Below, piece by piece: positions 8,377 through 16,081 of a stretch of 64,000 bases of DNA (position 1 is the first letter of the stretch; each line of letters starts with the position of its first letter). Source of the DNA: Streptomyces sp. GESEQ-4 (GTDB taxonomy: Bacteria; Actinomycetota; Actinomycetes; Streptomycetales; Streptomycetaceae); assembly GCF_017948455.1 (NCBI RefSeq), contig NZ_JAFFSU010000007.1, positions 248,001 to 312,000 of the forward strand, in the 5' to 3' direction. Position numbers and translations under genes: made by a program. The notes below the pieces were generated by a model. The model worked only from the letters and a program-made list of their open reading frames with translations. It was not told the origin of the DNA and did not search any database.

Positions 8377-9915
8377 TCAAGCGTACGAGACCTCGGCCGC
8401 CGTCCGGCTCTTGTGGATCCGGTAGGCCACACCGACCACGAGGGTCACCCCGAGGAACAGCACCGTGAACCACTGGAAGTACCAGTGCCCGCCAGCCGGG
8501 TCGTACACCGCGGCCCGCGGCCACGCCAGGTTGACCGTCATGAACAGGCCGTAGAGCAGGGCGAGCGCGTTGACCGGGATGCCCCAGCGGCCGAGGGAGA
8601 ACAGGGGGCGGCCCTGTTCGTCGGTGCCGCCGGACGGGAAGTCGCCGCGCAGGCGGCGGACGAGCATGGGGCCGGTGACCATGGCGTAGGCGAGGTAGAG
8701 CATCACGATGCAGGTGGTGCCGATGGCCAGGAACGCCTCCGGGGAGCCGAAGTTGAGCAGCAGCAGGGCGGCCGCGAGGACGCCGACCACCAGGGCGGGC
8801 GCCACGGGCATGCCGGTGCGTGGGTTGACCTTCGCGAGGCGACCGGCGAAGGGCAGCTGGCCGTCGCGGGCCATGGAGAACAGCATGCGGGAGGCCGACG
8901 TCTGGATGGCCAGCGTCGCGACGGTGATCGCCACCACCACGTCGGCGAGCAGGGCCCGCCCGACTCCGTCGCCGAGGCTGCTGGTGAGGACGTAGCTCAA
9001 GCCCTCGACCCCGAGGCGGCCGTCGGTGAGGCTCGGCGCGGCCAGCAGACCGCCGAGGATGATCAGGCCGCCGAGCAGGCCGGCCGAGGCGAGCGCGGTG
9101 AGGATCGTGCGGGGCGCGGTACGCCGGGGCTGGCGCGTCTCCTCGCTCATCTCGCCCGCGCTGTCGAACCCGATCATCACGTACGCCGCCGTGAACGAGC
9201 CCACCAGCAGCGCCCCCACCAGACCCGACTCGGCCGCGGTCCCGGTCTCGAAGGTGATGCCGGGGGAGCGCTCGGAGTGGGTGAACAGCAGGACGATGAT
9301 GAGGACGGCGCCGATGATCTCTGCGGTGACGCCCACGCGGTTGACCAGTGAGAGCACTCGGTTGTCGAGGACGTTCACGAAGGTCGTCAGGGCCAGCAGG
9401 AGCACACCGAAGAGCGCCGCGTTGGCCGCGCCGCTCGCCGAGGTGGGTGCCGGGTCGTCGCCGATCAGCTGGAAGCCGGACCAGATGGCGGGCAGGACCA
9501 CCTGCAGCGCGAGCGCCGCCGCGGCGACCACCACGATCTGCCCGATCACCATGATCCAGCCGGCGAACCAGCCGAAGGTGAGGTTCGACAGGCGCGACGA
9601 CCACTGATAGATCGCGCCCGAGATCGGATAGCGCGCCGCCAGCTCCGCGAAGCAGGCGGCCACCAGCAACTGCCCGATCAGCACCGCCGGCCAGGCCCAG
9701 AAGAAGACGGGGCCGCCGAACGCGTACCCGAACGCGAAGAACTGGAAGACGGTCGTCAGTACGGAGATGAAGGAGAACCCGGCCGCGAACGAGGCGTACT
9801 CGCCCAGGCTGCGGTGCAGCTCCTGGCGGTAGCCGAACGCGGCGAGGCCGCGGTCGTCGGAGGACTCCGGGGGATCGGAACGTACGTCGGAGGGGGTTCC
9901 AGAGGGGGAGGCCAC
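8377..9915 (-). CDS. APC-superfamily amino acid/amine permease
   Basis: This 512-residue protein has about 12 hydrophobic segments and the APC-family look of the GABA/choline permease group. It starts with a hydrophilic N-terminus, then FGYRQELHRSLGEYASFAAG, FAELAARYPISGAIYQW in the third helix, and GFDSAGEMSEETRQPRR after helix 6. The start is GTG with GCAGGTG upstream. The key context is the promoter: a site at 9949-9970 nearly identical to the operator of the DUF1989/carboxylase operon. The likely cargo is therefore the nitrogen compound metabolised there (guanidine derivative, urea or an amine; inference). The downstream pseudouridine synthase is probably read through. Confidence 0.88.
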   Translation of the reverse strand: MASPSGTPSDVRSDPPESSDDRGLAAFGYRQELHRSLGEYASFAAGFSFISVLTTVFQFFAFGYAFGGPVFFWAWPAVLIGQLLVAACFAELAARYPISGAIYQWSSRLSNLTFGWFAGWIMVIGQIVVVAAAALALQVVLPAIWSGFQLIGDDPAPTSASGAANAALFGVLLLALTTFVNVLDNRVLSLVNRVGVTAEIIGAVLIIVLLFTHSERSPGITFETGTAAESGLVGALLVGSFTAAYVMIGFDSAGEMSEETRQPRRTAPRTILTALASAGLLGGLIILGGLLAAPSLTDGRLGVEGLSYVLTSSLGDGVGRALLADVVVAITVATLAIQTSASRMLFSMARDGQLPFAGRLAKVNPRTGMPVAPALVVGVLAAALLLLNFGSPEAFLAIGTTCIVMLYLAYAMVTGPMLVRRLRGDFPSGGTDEQGRPLFSLGRWGIPVNALALLYGLFMTVNLAWPRAAVYDPAGGHWYFQWFTVLFLGVTLVVGVAYRIHKSRTAAEVSYA

Positions 9916-9948
9916 GGCGGCACCTGCCTTCGGCGGAGAAGGGGCGGA

Positions 9949-9970
9949 GTTCCTGTCGGGTGACAGAAAT
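9949..9970. promoter_or_regulatory. Second copy of the TetR-type operator, before the APC permease
   Basis: TCCTGTCG-GG-TGACAGAAAT plus the trailing TTAGG matches the 1665-1690 site at 21 of 26 positions. The right arm is identical and the left arm carries two changes. It lies 33 nt upstream of the permease GTG on the same relative strand as the first site. No TetR gene is nearby, so the regulator is probably the one at 1786. Confidence 0.72.
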
Positions 9971-10052
9971 TAGGGAGTGCCTGTTTCGGGTGCGTCACGT
10001 CGGCATGTCCACGACGAGCCCACTTACTCACGCCCTTGCCTGCTGCGCAAAA

Positions 10053-10099
10053 TCGCGATACATCGTGTGTGTTGCGCTCTGTCTCGGGTCGCGATATGT
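10053..10099. promoter_or_regulatory. Candidate PadR operator repeats
   Basis: TCGCGATACAT at 10053-10063 and TCGCGATATGT at 10089-10099 form a direct repeat, each with the palindromic core TCGCGA, 36 nt apart and 35 nt before the padR start. PadR repressors typically bind AT-containing palindromes in their own promoters, so autoregulation is likely. Confidence 0.45.
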
Positions 10100-10133
10100 T
10101 CGGCCACGGATATTCGGAAGCGAGGTGGTCATC

Positions 10134-10754
10134 ATGGCGAGGAAGCGTCGCAAGCTCAGCAATCCGTTGGCGCTCGCCGTGATGACGACCCTCTGGCAGA
10201 AGCCGATGCATCCGTACGAGATCGCCCAGACCCTGCGCAGCCAGGGCAAGGACGCCAGTACGAAGACCAACTACGGCTCGCTCTACACCGTCGTGCAGAA
10301 CCTCGAGAAGCACGGCTTCGTCGAGGTGACCGGTGTGGAACGCCAGGGCAACCGCCCCGAGCGCACGGTCTACGGGCTCACCGATGCCGGGCGCGAGGAG
10401 ATGGCCGAGTGGCTGTCCGACCTGCTCGCCATCCCGGCGAAGGAGTACCCGATCTTCGAGACGGCGCTCTCGCTGATGGCGGCACTGCCTCCCGACGAGG
10501 TGGTGCGGCTCCTGGAGATGCGACTGAGCTCGCTGGAGGTGCAGGTGGCGAGTGGCCGGGGAGCGCTCGAGAAGCTCTACGAGACGCTGCCGAGGCTGTT
10601 CCTCGTCGAGGTCGAGTACCAACTGCACTTGGTCGAGGCGCAGGCCGAGTGGGTCCGCGGCTTCCTCGACGAGCTCAGGAAGGGCTCGATGCCCGGCGCC
10701 GAAGCATGGCGGCACTACCACGAAACGGGGGAGTGGCCACCGGAGTTCACGTAA
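10134..10754 (+). CDS. PadR-family transcriptional regulator
   Basis: This 206-residue protein starts MARKRRKLSNPLALAVMTTL. The PadR winged helix (residues 10-90) contains the YEIAQTLRSQG and YGSLYTVVQNLEKHGFVEV elements. A C-terminal Vir-like dimerisation domain ends in WRHYHETGEWPPEF. The ATG follows GCGAGGTGG. An ABC exporter follows in the same direction about 220 nt later, and PadR proteins commonly repress adjacent drug-export genes. That is the likely job here. The stop codon lies in a 20-bp tandem duplication (10746-10785). Confidence 0.88.
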   Translation: MARKRRKLSNPLALAVMTTLWQKPMHPYEIAQTLRSQGKDASTKTNYGSLYTVVQNLEKHGFVEVTGVERQGNRPERTVYGLTDAGREEMAEWLSDLLAIPAKEYPIFETALSLMAALPPDEVVRLLEMRLSSLEVQVASGRGALEKLYETLPRLFLVEVEYQLHLVEAQAEWVRGFLDELRKGSMPGAEAWRHYHETGEWPPEFT

Positions 10755-10785
10755 GGACGTAACAGTTCATGTAAGGACGTAACGA
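10746..10785. repeat. 20-bp tandem duplication over the padR stop codon
   Basis: TTCACGTAAGGACGTAACAG is followed directly by TTCATGTAAGGACGTAACGA, 18 of 20 bases the same. The first unit holds the padR stop codon and the second repeats it in the trailer. Confidence 0.8.
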
Positions 10786-10788
10786 AAA

Positions 10789-10826
10789 GGACCCCGGCCG
10801 GGCTGTTGCAGCAGCCCCGCCAGGGT
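10789..10826 (+). terminator. Hairpin after padR
   Basis: GACCCCGGCCGGGCTG pairs with CAGCCCCGCCAGGGTC (14 of 16 positions) around a short loop, between padR and the ABC genes. There is no T-run, so it may be a factor-assisted terminator or an mRNA end-stabilising stem. Confidence 0.5.
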
Positions 10827-10972
10827 CACGAACCCCGAACCGACTCCGCCGTGGGGCGCAGCCGGGCCATCGAGGTGCGGCACACCCAGGATAGCCCGGC
10901 GCTCTTCACGCGGATCGGTCGTCAGTCCGCGTTCGCGGATTCCCGTACATCCGCTCAATCAGGAGAGCTGTC

Positions 10973-11992
10973 GTGATGAGTAGCAGCGCTACGCGCGCGC
11001 CCGCAGTGGAGGCGCGCGAACTGATCAAGACCTACCCCGGTGACGTCACCGCCCTGCGCGGCATGGACCTCACCGTCGAGCCCGGCACCGTCTTCGGCCT
11101 GCTCGGACCCAACGGTGCCGGCAAGTCCACCACCGTCAAGATCCTCACCACTCTGGCCCGCCCCGACTCGGGCACGGCCACCGTCGCCGGGCACGATGTG
11201 CTGCGCCACCCGGACCGGGTGCGCCGCGCGATCGGAGTGGTCGCCCAGAACTCCGGCGCCGACCCGGTCGCCACCGGCCGCGAGAACCTTCAACTCCAGG
11301 GCAGGCTCTACGGCTTGAAGGGCGCCGCGCTGAGCCGCCGCGTGGACGAGCTGCTGGAGCGGTTCAAGCTCGCCGACGCCGCGCGCCGCCCGGTCAAGGG
11401 CTACTCCGGCGGTATGCGACGCCGCCTCGATGTCGCCCTCGGCCTGGTGCACCGGCCCGAGGTGCTCTTCCTCGACGAGCCCACCACCGGGCTCGACCCG
11501 GAGGCCCGCACCGCGATGTGGGACGAGATCGCCCGTCTCGCCGGCGACGAGGGCCTGACCATCCTGCTCACCACCCACTACCTCGAAGAGGCCGACCGGC
11601 TGGCCGAGCGCATCGCGATCGTCGACCGCGGCCGGATCGTCGTGGAGGGCACCCCGCACTCCCTCAAGGGCGAACTCCGCGGCGACGCGGTCCACTTGGA
11701 ACTGCGCGCCGAAGTCGGCGAAGCCGGTCGTACGTTGCTGAAGGGCGCCCTCGGCTCTCTGCCGGGCGTGCACGAGGTGGTGGTCGACGGGCACCGCATC
11801 AGTGCCCGCGCCGACGACGGGGCGGCGGCGATGCCCGCACTGCTGGGGGCACTGGAACGCGCCGGGGTCGGCGTCGCCGCCGCGACGGTCGCGCGTCCCT
11901 CCCTCGACGACGTCTATCTGCGGTACGCGGGCCGCCGTTACTCCGAGGCCGACAGCGCCGGCGACCTTCTCGTGGCCGGAGGTGTGCGATGA
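10973..11992 (+). CDS. ABC exporter ATPase, DrrA type
   Basis: This protein of 338-339 residues has a full ABC ATPase domain: Walker A GPNGAGKST, a Q-loop VAQNSGADP, signature YSGGMRRRLD, Walker B VLFLDEPTTGLD and an H-loop TTHYLEE. A C-terminal extension typical of DrrA/daunorubicin-type exporters follows. AGGAG lies before both a GTG (10973) and an ATG (10976), and either could be the start. The stop overlaps the permease ATG by 4 nt. With the downstream ABC-2 membrane protein it forms a drug or lipid exporter, probably repressed by the upstream PadR. Confidence 0.9.
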   Translation: MMSSSATRAPAVEARELIKTYPGDVTALRGMDLTVEPGTVFGLLGPNGAGKSTTVKILTTLARPDSGTATVAGHDVLRHPDRVRRAIGVVAQNSGADPVATGRENLQLQGRLYGLKGAALSRRVDELLERFKLADAARRPVKGYSGGMRRRLDVALGLVHRPEVLFLDEPTTGLDPEARTAMWDEIARLAGDEGLTILLTTHYLEEADRLAERIAIVDRGRIVVEGTPHSLKGELRGDAVHLELRAEVGEAGRTLLKGALGSLPGVHEVVVDGHRISARADDGAAAMPALLGALERAGVGVAAATVARPSLDDVYLRYAGRRYSEADSAGDLLVAGGVR

Positions 11993-12765
11993 GCGCGGTG
12001 GTATCCCACACCTGGTACATGACTCAGCGTCAGCTGATGGTGTTCGCCCGCCAGCCCGCGTACGCGATCATCACGCTCATCCAGCCGGTGATCTGGCTGT
12101 TCCTGTTCGGCGGCCTCTTCAAGAAGGTCGTGGAACTGGGCGGCTTCGGCACCACCTCGTACCTCGACTACCTGGTGCCCGGCGTGGTAGTGATGAGCGC
12201 GCTCGGCTCCAACCTGTGGGCGGGCATGGGCACGCTGGAGGAGATCCAGCGCGGCACGCTCGACCGCTTCCTGACCACGCCGGTCAGCCGGGCCGCGCTG
12301 ATGAACGGCAACGTCGTCAACAACGGCCTGGTCACCGCCCTGCAGTCGGTCATCATCGTGCTGCTCGGCCTGCTGGGCGGCGCCGAATACCCGGGCGGCG
12401 TCGGCGGCATCGCGGTCCTGGTCCTCGCCTCCGTGCTGCTGGGCACGGTCTTCGGGGCGCTGTCCAACGCGCTCGGCATGCTGGTGCGGGAGCGGGAGTC
12501 GATCATCGGCATCAACACGTTCCTGCTGCTGCCGCTGACCTTCCTGTCCAGCGCCTTCATGGCGCCGTCCCAGATGCCGGGCTGGATGCGGCACATCGCC
12601 GACTTCAACCCGCTCAACTGGGCGATGGTGGCGGGCCGTTCGGCCCTGTCCGACCACCCCGACTGGGGCGACGTATTCAGCCGCGGCGGCGCGCTGCTGG
12701 CCCTGGCGGTCGCGGCGGTGTGGCTGTCGATCCGGACGTTCCGGTCGTACCAGCGGTCGGTCTGA
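11989..12765 (+). CDS. ABC-2 type transporter permease, DrrB type
   Basis: This 258-residue membrane protein has six predicted helices and the ABC-2 signature region FNPLNWAMVAGRSAL near residue 205. The cytosolic segment TLEEIQRGTLDRFLTTPVSR contacts the ATPase. It overlaps the ATPase stop by 4 nt, so the pair is made together. The substrate cannot be deduced from sequence. Confidence 0.9.
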   Translation: MSAVVSHTWYMTQRQLMVFARQPAYAIITLIQPVIWLFLFGGLFKKVVELGGFGTTSYLDYLVPGVVVMSALGSNLWAGMGTLEEIQRGTLDRFLTTPVSRAALMNGNVVNNGLVTALQSVIIVLLGLLGGAEYPGGVGGIAVLVLASVLLGTVFGALSNALGMLVRERESIIGINTFLLLPLTFLSSAFMAPSQMPGWMRHIADFNPLNWAMVAGRSALSDHPDWGDVFSRGGALLALAVAAVWLSIRTFRSYQRSV

Positions 12766-12820
12766 GACCACTATCAGTTATCAGTCGGTCCGAGACACCA
12801 CTACCGGTCGGTCCGAGACC
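12756..12820. repeat. Three short direct repeats after the ABC permease
   Basis: The unit TCGGTCYGAGAC, followed in two copies by a CACTA-like string, appears three times between the end of the permease gene and the terminator. The first copy includes the last codons and the stop. It looks like local slippage duplication. Confidence 0.6.
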
Positions 12821-12827
12821 GCGAAAA

Positions 12828-12856
12828 GCGGCCCGCGCCTTCGACGCGCGGGCCGC
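12828..12856. terminator. Bidirectional terminator hairpin
   Basis: GCGGCCCGCGC and GCGCGGGCCGC are perfect 11-bp arms around a 7-nt loop, preceded by AAAA on the plus strand. It lies between the convergent ABC permease and siderophore-interacting protein genes. Confidence 0.8.
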
Positions 12857-12874
12857 CCTGGTCCGTGTCCGTTG

Positions 12875-13720
12875 TCACGCGGCCGGCGCCGCACCCTCCT
12901 GCTCCGCCTCGATGCGCGCGTTCCACTCCCGCTTGGCCGCCTGCCAGCCGTCCTCGTTGTGACCGAGCCGCCAGTAGCCGGAGATCGAAAGGTCCTCGCG
13001 CGGGATCTGCCGCTCGACCCGCAGCAGGGCGCGCAGTTCCTTCACGAAGGCCGCCTCGCCGTGCACGAACGCGCACACCCGGCCCTCCGGGAACTCCAGC
13101 GCCCGTACGGCCTCCACCAGCGCCTCGCCGATGGGCCGGTCCCCGCGGTGCAGCCAGACGATCTCCACGTCGGAGTCGACCTTCTGCTCCTCCTCGGGGC
13201 CGGAGACCTCGACGAAGGCGAAAGTCCTGGCGCCGGCGGGCAGTTCCTCCAGGGAGCGGGCGATGGCAGGCAGCGCGCTCTCGTCACCGGCGAGCAGATG
13301 CCAGTCGGCGCCCGGGTCGGGCGCGTAGGCGCCACCAGGACCCATGAACCGGACGGTCTCACCGGGCTGCACCCGCATCGCCCAGGGCCCGGCCAGCCCC
13401 TCGTCGCCGTGGATGACGAAGTCCAGCGTCAGCTCGCGGTGCTCCGCGTCCCAGTGCCGCACGGTGTACGTCCGCGTCACCGGCCACTGCTCGCGGGGGA
13501 ACTCGGCCCGGATCCGCTCCAGGTCGAAGGGCTCCGGGTAGGTCGCGCCGCCGGTCGGGAACAGGAGTTTCACATAGTGGTCGGTGCAGGTGTCCGCCGC
13601 GAAGTCGGAGAGCCCGTCGCCGCCGAGTACGACCCGCTGCATATGGGGGGTCAGCCGTTCGGTACGCACGACCTGTGCGGCGTGGGGCTTCCGCGGCTGG
13701 CGGGCCGGACGTTCTGCCAT
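12875..13720 (-). CDS. Siderophore-interacting protein (FAD-dependent ferric-siderophore reductase)
   Basis: This 281-residue protein is of the SIP/ViuB family. The FAD-binding barrel has RTYTVRHWDAEHRELTLDFV near residue 85, and HGDEGLAGPWA follows. The C-terminal NAD(P)H-binding half ends ISGYWRLGHNEDGW, a family signature. It reduces imported ferric siderophores in the cytosol to release Fe2+. The ATG follows GGGAGG. An iron box lies about 20-40 nt upstream, so expression should be repressed by DmdR1/IdeR when iron is plentiful. Confidence 0.92.
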   Translation of the reverse strand: MAERPARQPRKPHAAQVVRTERLTPHMQRVVLGGDGLSDFAADTCTDHYVKLLFPTGGATYPEPFDLERIRAEFPREQWPVTRTYTVRHWDAEHRELTLDFVIHGDEGLAGPWAMRVQPGETVRFMGPGGAYAPDPGADWHLLAGDESALPAIARSLEELPAGARTFAFVEVSGPEEEQKVDSDVEIVWLHRGDRPIGEALVEAVRALEFPEGRVCAFVHGEAAFVKELRALLRVERQIPREDLSISGYWRLGHNEDGWQAAKREWNARIEAEQEGAAPAA

Positions 13721-13738
13721 GACGGCCTCCCTGTTCCC

Positions 13739-13761
13739 TTAGCTTAGGTTTACCTAAGTTA
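13739..13761. promoter_or_regulatory. Iron box (DmdR1/IdeR operator)
   Basis: CTTAGGT-TT-ACCTAAG is a perfect interrupted palindrome flanked by TTAG and TTAG, matching the actinobacterial iron-box consensus TTAGGTTAGGCTAACCTAA. It sits directly before the siderophore-interacting protein gene. Confidence 0.85.
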
Positions 13762-13846
13762 GCACTTCCCCCCAGTTAACACCTCGCGCGTGAATAATTC
13801 TTGGGTGCTTCACGCCGATATGGCACGCATCACACGACGGTGCCTG

Positions 13847-14764
13847 TCAGGTATCGAGTGTCGTCAACAGCCGCTTCAGCGATCCACCCAGACCCCAGCG
13901 CGTCGCGAGCTTCTCCAGCGCCGCCGGGTCGCGCGGCGTCTTCGGCAGGGTCGTGTCCACGTCCGGCAACGGGACGTCGTCCGCGACCTTCACGACCGTC
14001 GGCGCCACCGCGACGTACGGCCGCGACTCGTCGAGCCGTTTGCGCTGGGACGGGGTGAGCTTCGCCTTCGGGTCGTCGACCGCGGCCATGATCCCGGCCA
14101 GGTCCCCGAACTCGGTGAGGAGCTTGGCCGCCGTCTTCTCGCCGATGCCGGGCACGCCGGGCAGGCCGTCGCTCGGGTCCCCGCGCAGCGTCGCCAGATC
14201 CGCGTACCCCCTCCCGTCGACGCCATACTTCTCGCGCAGCCACGCCTCGTCGGTGAGCTGGAGAGAGGCGACGCCCTTGATGGGATACAGCACCCGCACC
14301 CCGCGCGCGTCGTCCACCAGCTGGTACAGGTCGCGGTCGCCGGTGACGATGTCGACCGGGCCGGTGGCGCGGGCGGTGAACGTGCCGATCACGTCGTCCG
14401 CCTCGTACCCCTTGACGCCCACGCGCGCGATGCCCAGCGCGTCCAGGACGTCCTCGATGACCGGCACCTGTGGCGAGAGCGTGTCGGGCACGACCTCCTC
14501 GTCGGGGCCGACCTCACGCTCCTCTGCCACCCGGTGGGCCTTGTACGAGGGGATCAGGTCGACCCGCCACTGCGGGCGCCAGTCGGCGTCCATGCAGGCC
14601 ACCAGAGCGTCCGGTCGGTGGTCCTTCACGAGTCGGTCGATGAACTCCAGCAGTCCGCGCACGGCGTTCACCGGCGTGCCGTCCGGAGCCTTCACCGAGT
14701 CCGGGACGCCGAAATAGGCGCGGAAATAGAGCGAGGCGGTGTCGAGGAGCATCAGTCGTCCCAT
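13847..14764 (-). CDS. 5'-3' exonuclease (flap-endonuclease fold)
   Basis: This protein of about 305 residues resembles the 5' nuclease domain of DNA polymerase I without the polymerase. It has LMLLDTASLYFRAYFG at the N-terminus, the acidic cluster GYEADDVIGTF and VTGDRDLYQLV near residues 115-145, and the helix-hairpin-helix GVPGIGEKTAAKLL. It should process 5' flaps or RNA primers. Two adjacent starts are possible (GTG 14767 or ATG 14764), giving nearly the same protein. The gene stands alone between unrelated neighbours. Confidence 0.9.
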   Translation of the reverse strand: MGRLMLLDTASLYFRAYFGVPDSVKAPDGTPVNAVRGLLEFIDRLVKDHRPDALVACMDADWRPQWRVDLIPSYKAHRVAEEREVGPDEEVVPDTLSPQVPVIEDVLDALGIARVGVKGYEADDVIGTFTARATGPVDIVTGDRDLYQLVDDARGVRVLYPIKGVASLQLTDEAWLREKYGVDGRGYADLATLRGDPSDGLPGVPGIGEKTAAKLLTEFGDLAGIMAAVDDPKAKLTPSQRKRLDESRPYVAVAPTVVKVADDVPLPDVDTTLPKTPRDPAALEKLATRWGLGGSLKRLLTTLDT

Positions 14765-14767
14765 CAC

Positions 14768-14992
14768 GGCTCGCCATCATGCCGTACCCCACCGACAATC
14801 ACCCGGATGCATCACCCGTATGCCCAGCTCATTGCGCTCACGGCGCGTAGGTAAAGGCCTTGTGAACTGGACCACTGGGGCGTTTGACCTGCCAAGGCAA
14901 GGGCAGGCGCCGCCTCGGAGCGAAGCCGGTTGCGCATTTCAACTTTTTGCGCCGACGCCGCCCCTTCATGGCCCCCGAGCAGAGAGAAACGC
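14768..14992. other. Promoter region of the glycine-betaine importer
   Basis: No gene is seen. The region holds the hairpin CCTGCC-aaggcaag-GGCAGG near 14890 and a TTGACC hexamer just before it. No clear -10 box follows at the right distance. Confidence 0.4.
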
Positions 14993-16081
14993 GTGTCATC
15001 AACCCTTGAGGCAGAGCATCTGTACAAGGTGTTCGGCAGACGACCGGACGAAGCAGTCGACCGGCTCCGGCAAGGCGCCGACCGGGACGAACTGCGGGCC
15101 GACGGCACCACCGCCGCCGTGATCGACGCGTCCTTCACCGTGGAACCCGGACAGATATTCGTTGTGATGGGCCTGTCGGGTTCCGGCAAGTCCACGTTGC
15201 TGCGCATGCTCAACGGGCTCCTGGAGCCGACTGCGGGACAGGTCCGGTTCGACGGACAGGACCTGACCGCTCTCGGCGCCCGGGAACTGCGTGAGGTCCG
15301 CGCGAAGAAGATCAGCATGGTGTTCCAGCACTTCGCGCTGTTCCCGCACCGCAGTGTCCTGGAGAACGCCGGCTACGGCCTCGCCGTCCAGGGAGTGCCG
15401 CGCGCCGAGCGGGAGAAGCGCGCCACCGAGGCGCTGGAGATGTGCGGCCTGGCCGGCTGGGAGAAGTCCTGGCCCGACGAGCTGTCCGGCGGTATGCAGC
15501 AGCGTGTGGGCCTGGCCCGCGCCCTGGCCACGGACGCCGATCTGCTGCTGATGGACGAGTCGTTCAGCGCGCTCGACCCGCTTATCCGCCGCGATATGCA
15601 GGACCAGCTCCTGACGCTCCAGCAGCGCCTGAAGAAGACCATCGTCTTCATCACCCACGACCTCAACGAGGCCATGCGCCTGGGCGACCGCATCGCCGTC
15701 ATGCGCGACGGCAGCATCGTCCAGATCGGCACGGCCGAGGACATCCTCGTGCGCCCCGCCGACGACTACGTCGCCTCCTTCACCAAGGACGTCGACCGCT
15801 CCCGCGTGCTGACCGCGTCTTCCGTCATGGACACGGAGCTGCGCGGCGACGAGGCCGACTGCCAGTGCGCGACGGCAACCCCCGAGACCCCGTTCGCCGA
15901 ACTCTGCGCGATCAGCGCCCGGCTCTCCCACCCCGTCGCCGTGCTCGACAAAAAGGGCAAGCTGGTCGGCGTCGTACCGCGGCAGCGGCTCGTCGGCTTC
16001 CTCGGTGACGAGAGCGGGGCCCCAACGCCGTGCGACTCCCCGCGCGACAAGGGCGGAGAGAAGGTGATGGCCGGTGCCTAG
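14993..16081 (+). CDS. Glycine betaine/proline ABC importer ATPase (OpuAA/ProV type)
   Basis: This 362-residue ATPase has Walker A GLSGSGKST, the family Q-loop region VFQHFALFPHRSVLENAGYG, signature ELSGGMQQRVGLARAL, and Walker B LLLMDESFSALDPLIR. A C-terminal CBS-like segment is shortened (HPVAVLDKKGKLVGVVPRQ). It drives uptake of compatible solutes under osmotic stress. The GTG start follows AGAGAG and lines up with the homologous N-terminus LEAEHLYKVFG. The last 8 nt overlap the permease/binding-protein gene, so the two subunits are coupled. Confidence 0.92.
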   Translation: MSSTLEAEHLYKVFGRRPDEAVDRLRQGADRDELRADGTTAAVIDASFTVEPGQIFVVMGLSGSGKSTLLRMLNGLLEPTAGQVRFDGQDLTALGARELREVRAKKISMVFQHFALFPHRSVLENAGYGLAVQGVPRAEREKRATEALEMCGLAGWEKSWPDELSGGMQQRVGLARALATDADLLLMDESFSALDPLIRRDMQDQLLTLQQRLKKTIVFITHDLNEAMRLGDRIAVMRDGSIVQIGTAEDILVRPADDYVASFTKDVDRSRVLTASSVMDTELRGDEADCQCATATPETPFAELCAISARLSHPVAVLDKKGKLVGVVPRQRLVGFLGDESGAPTPCDSPRDKGGEKVMAGA

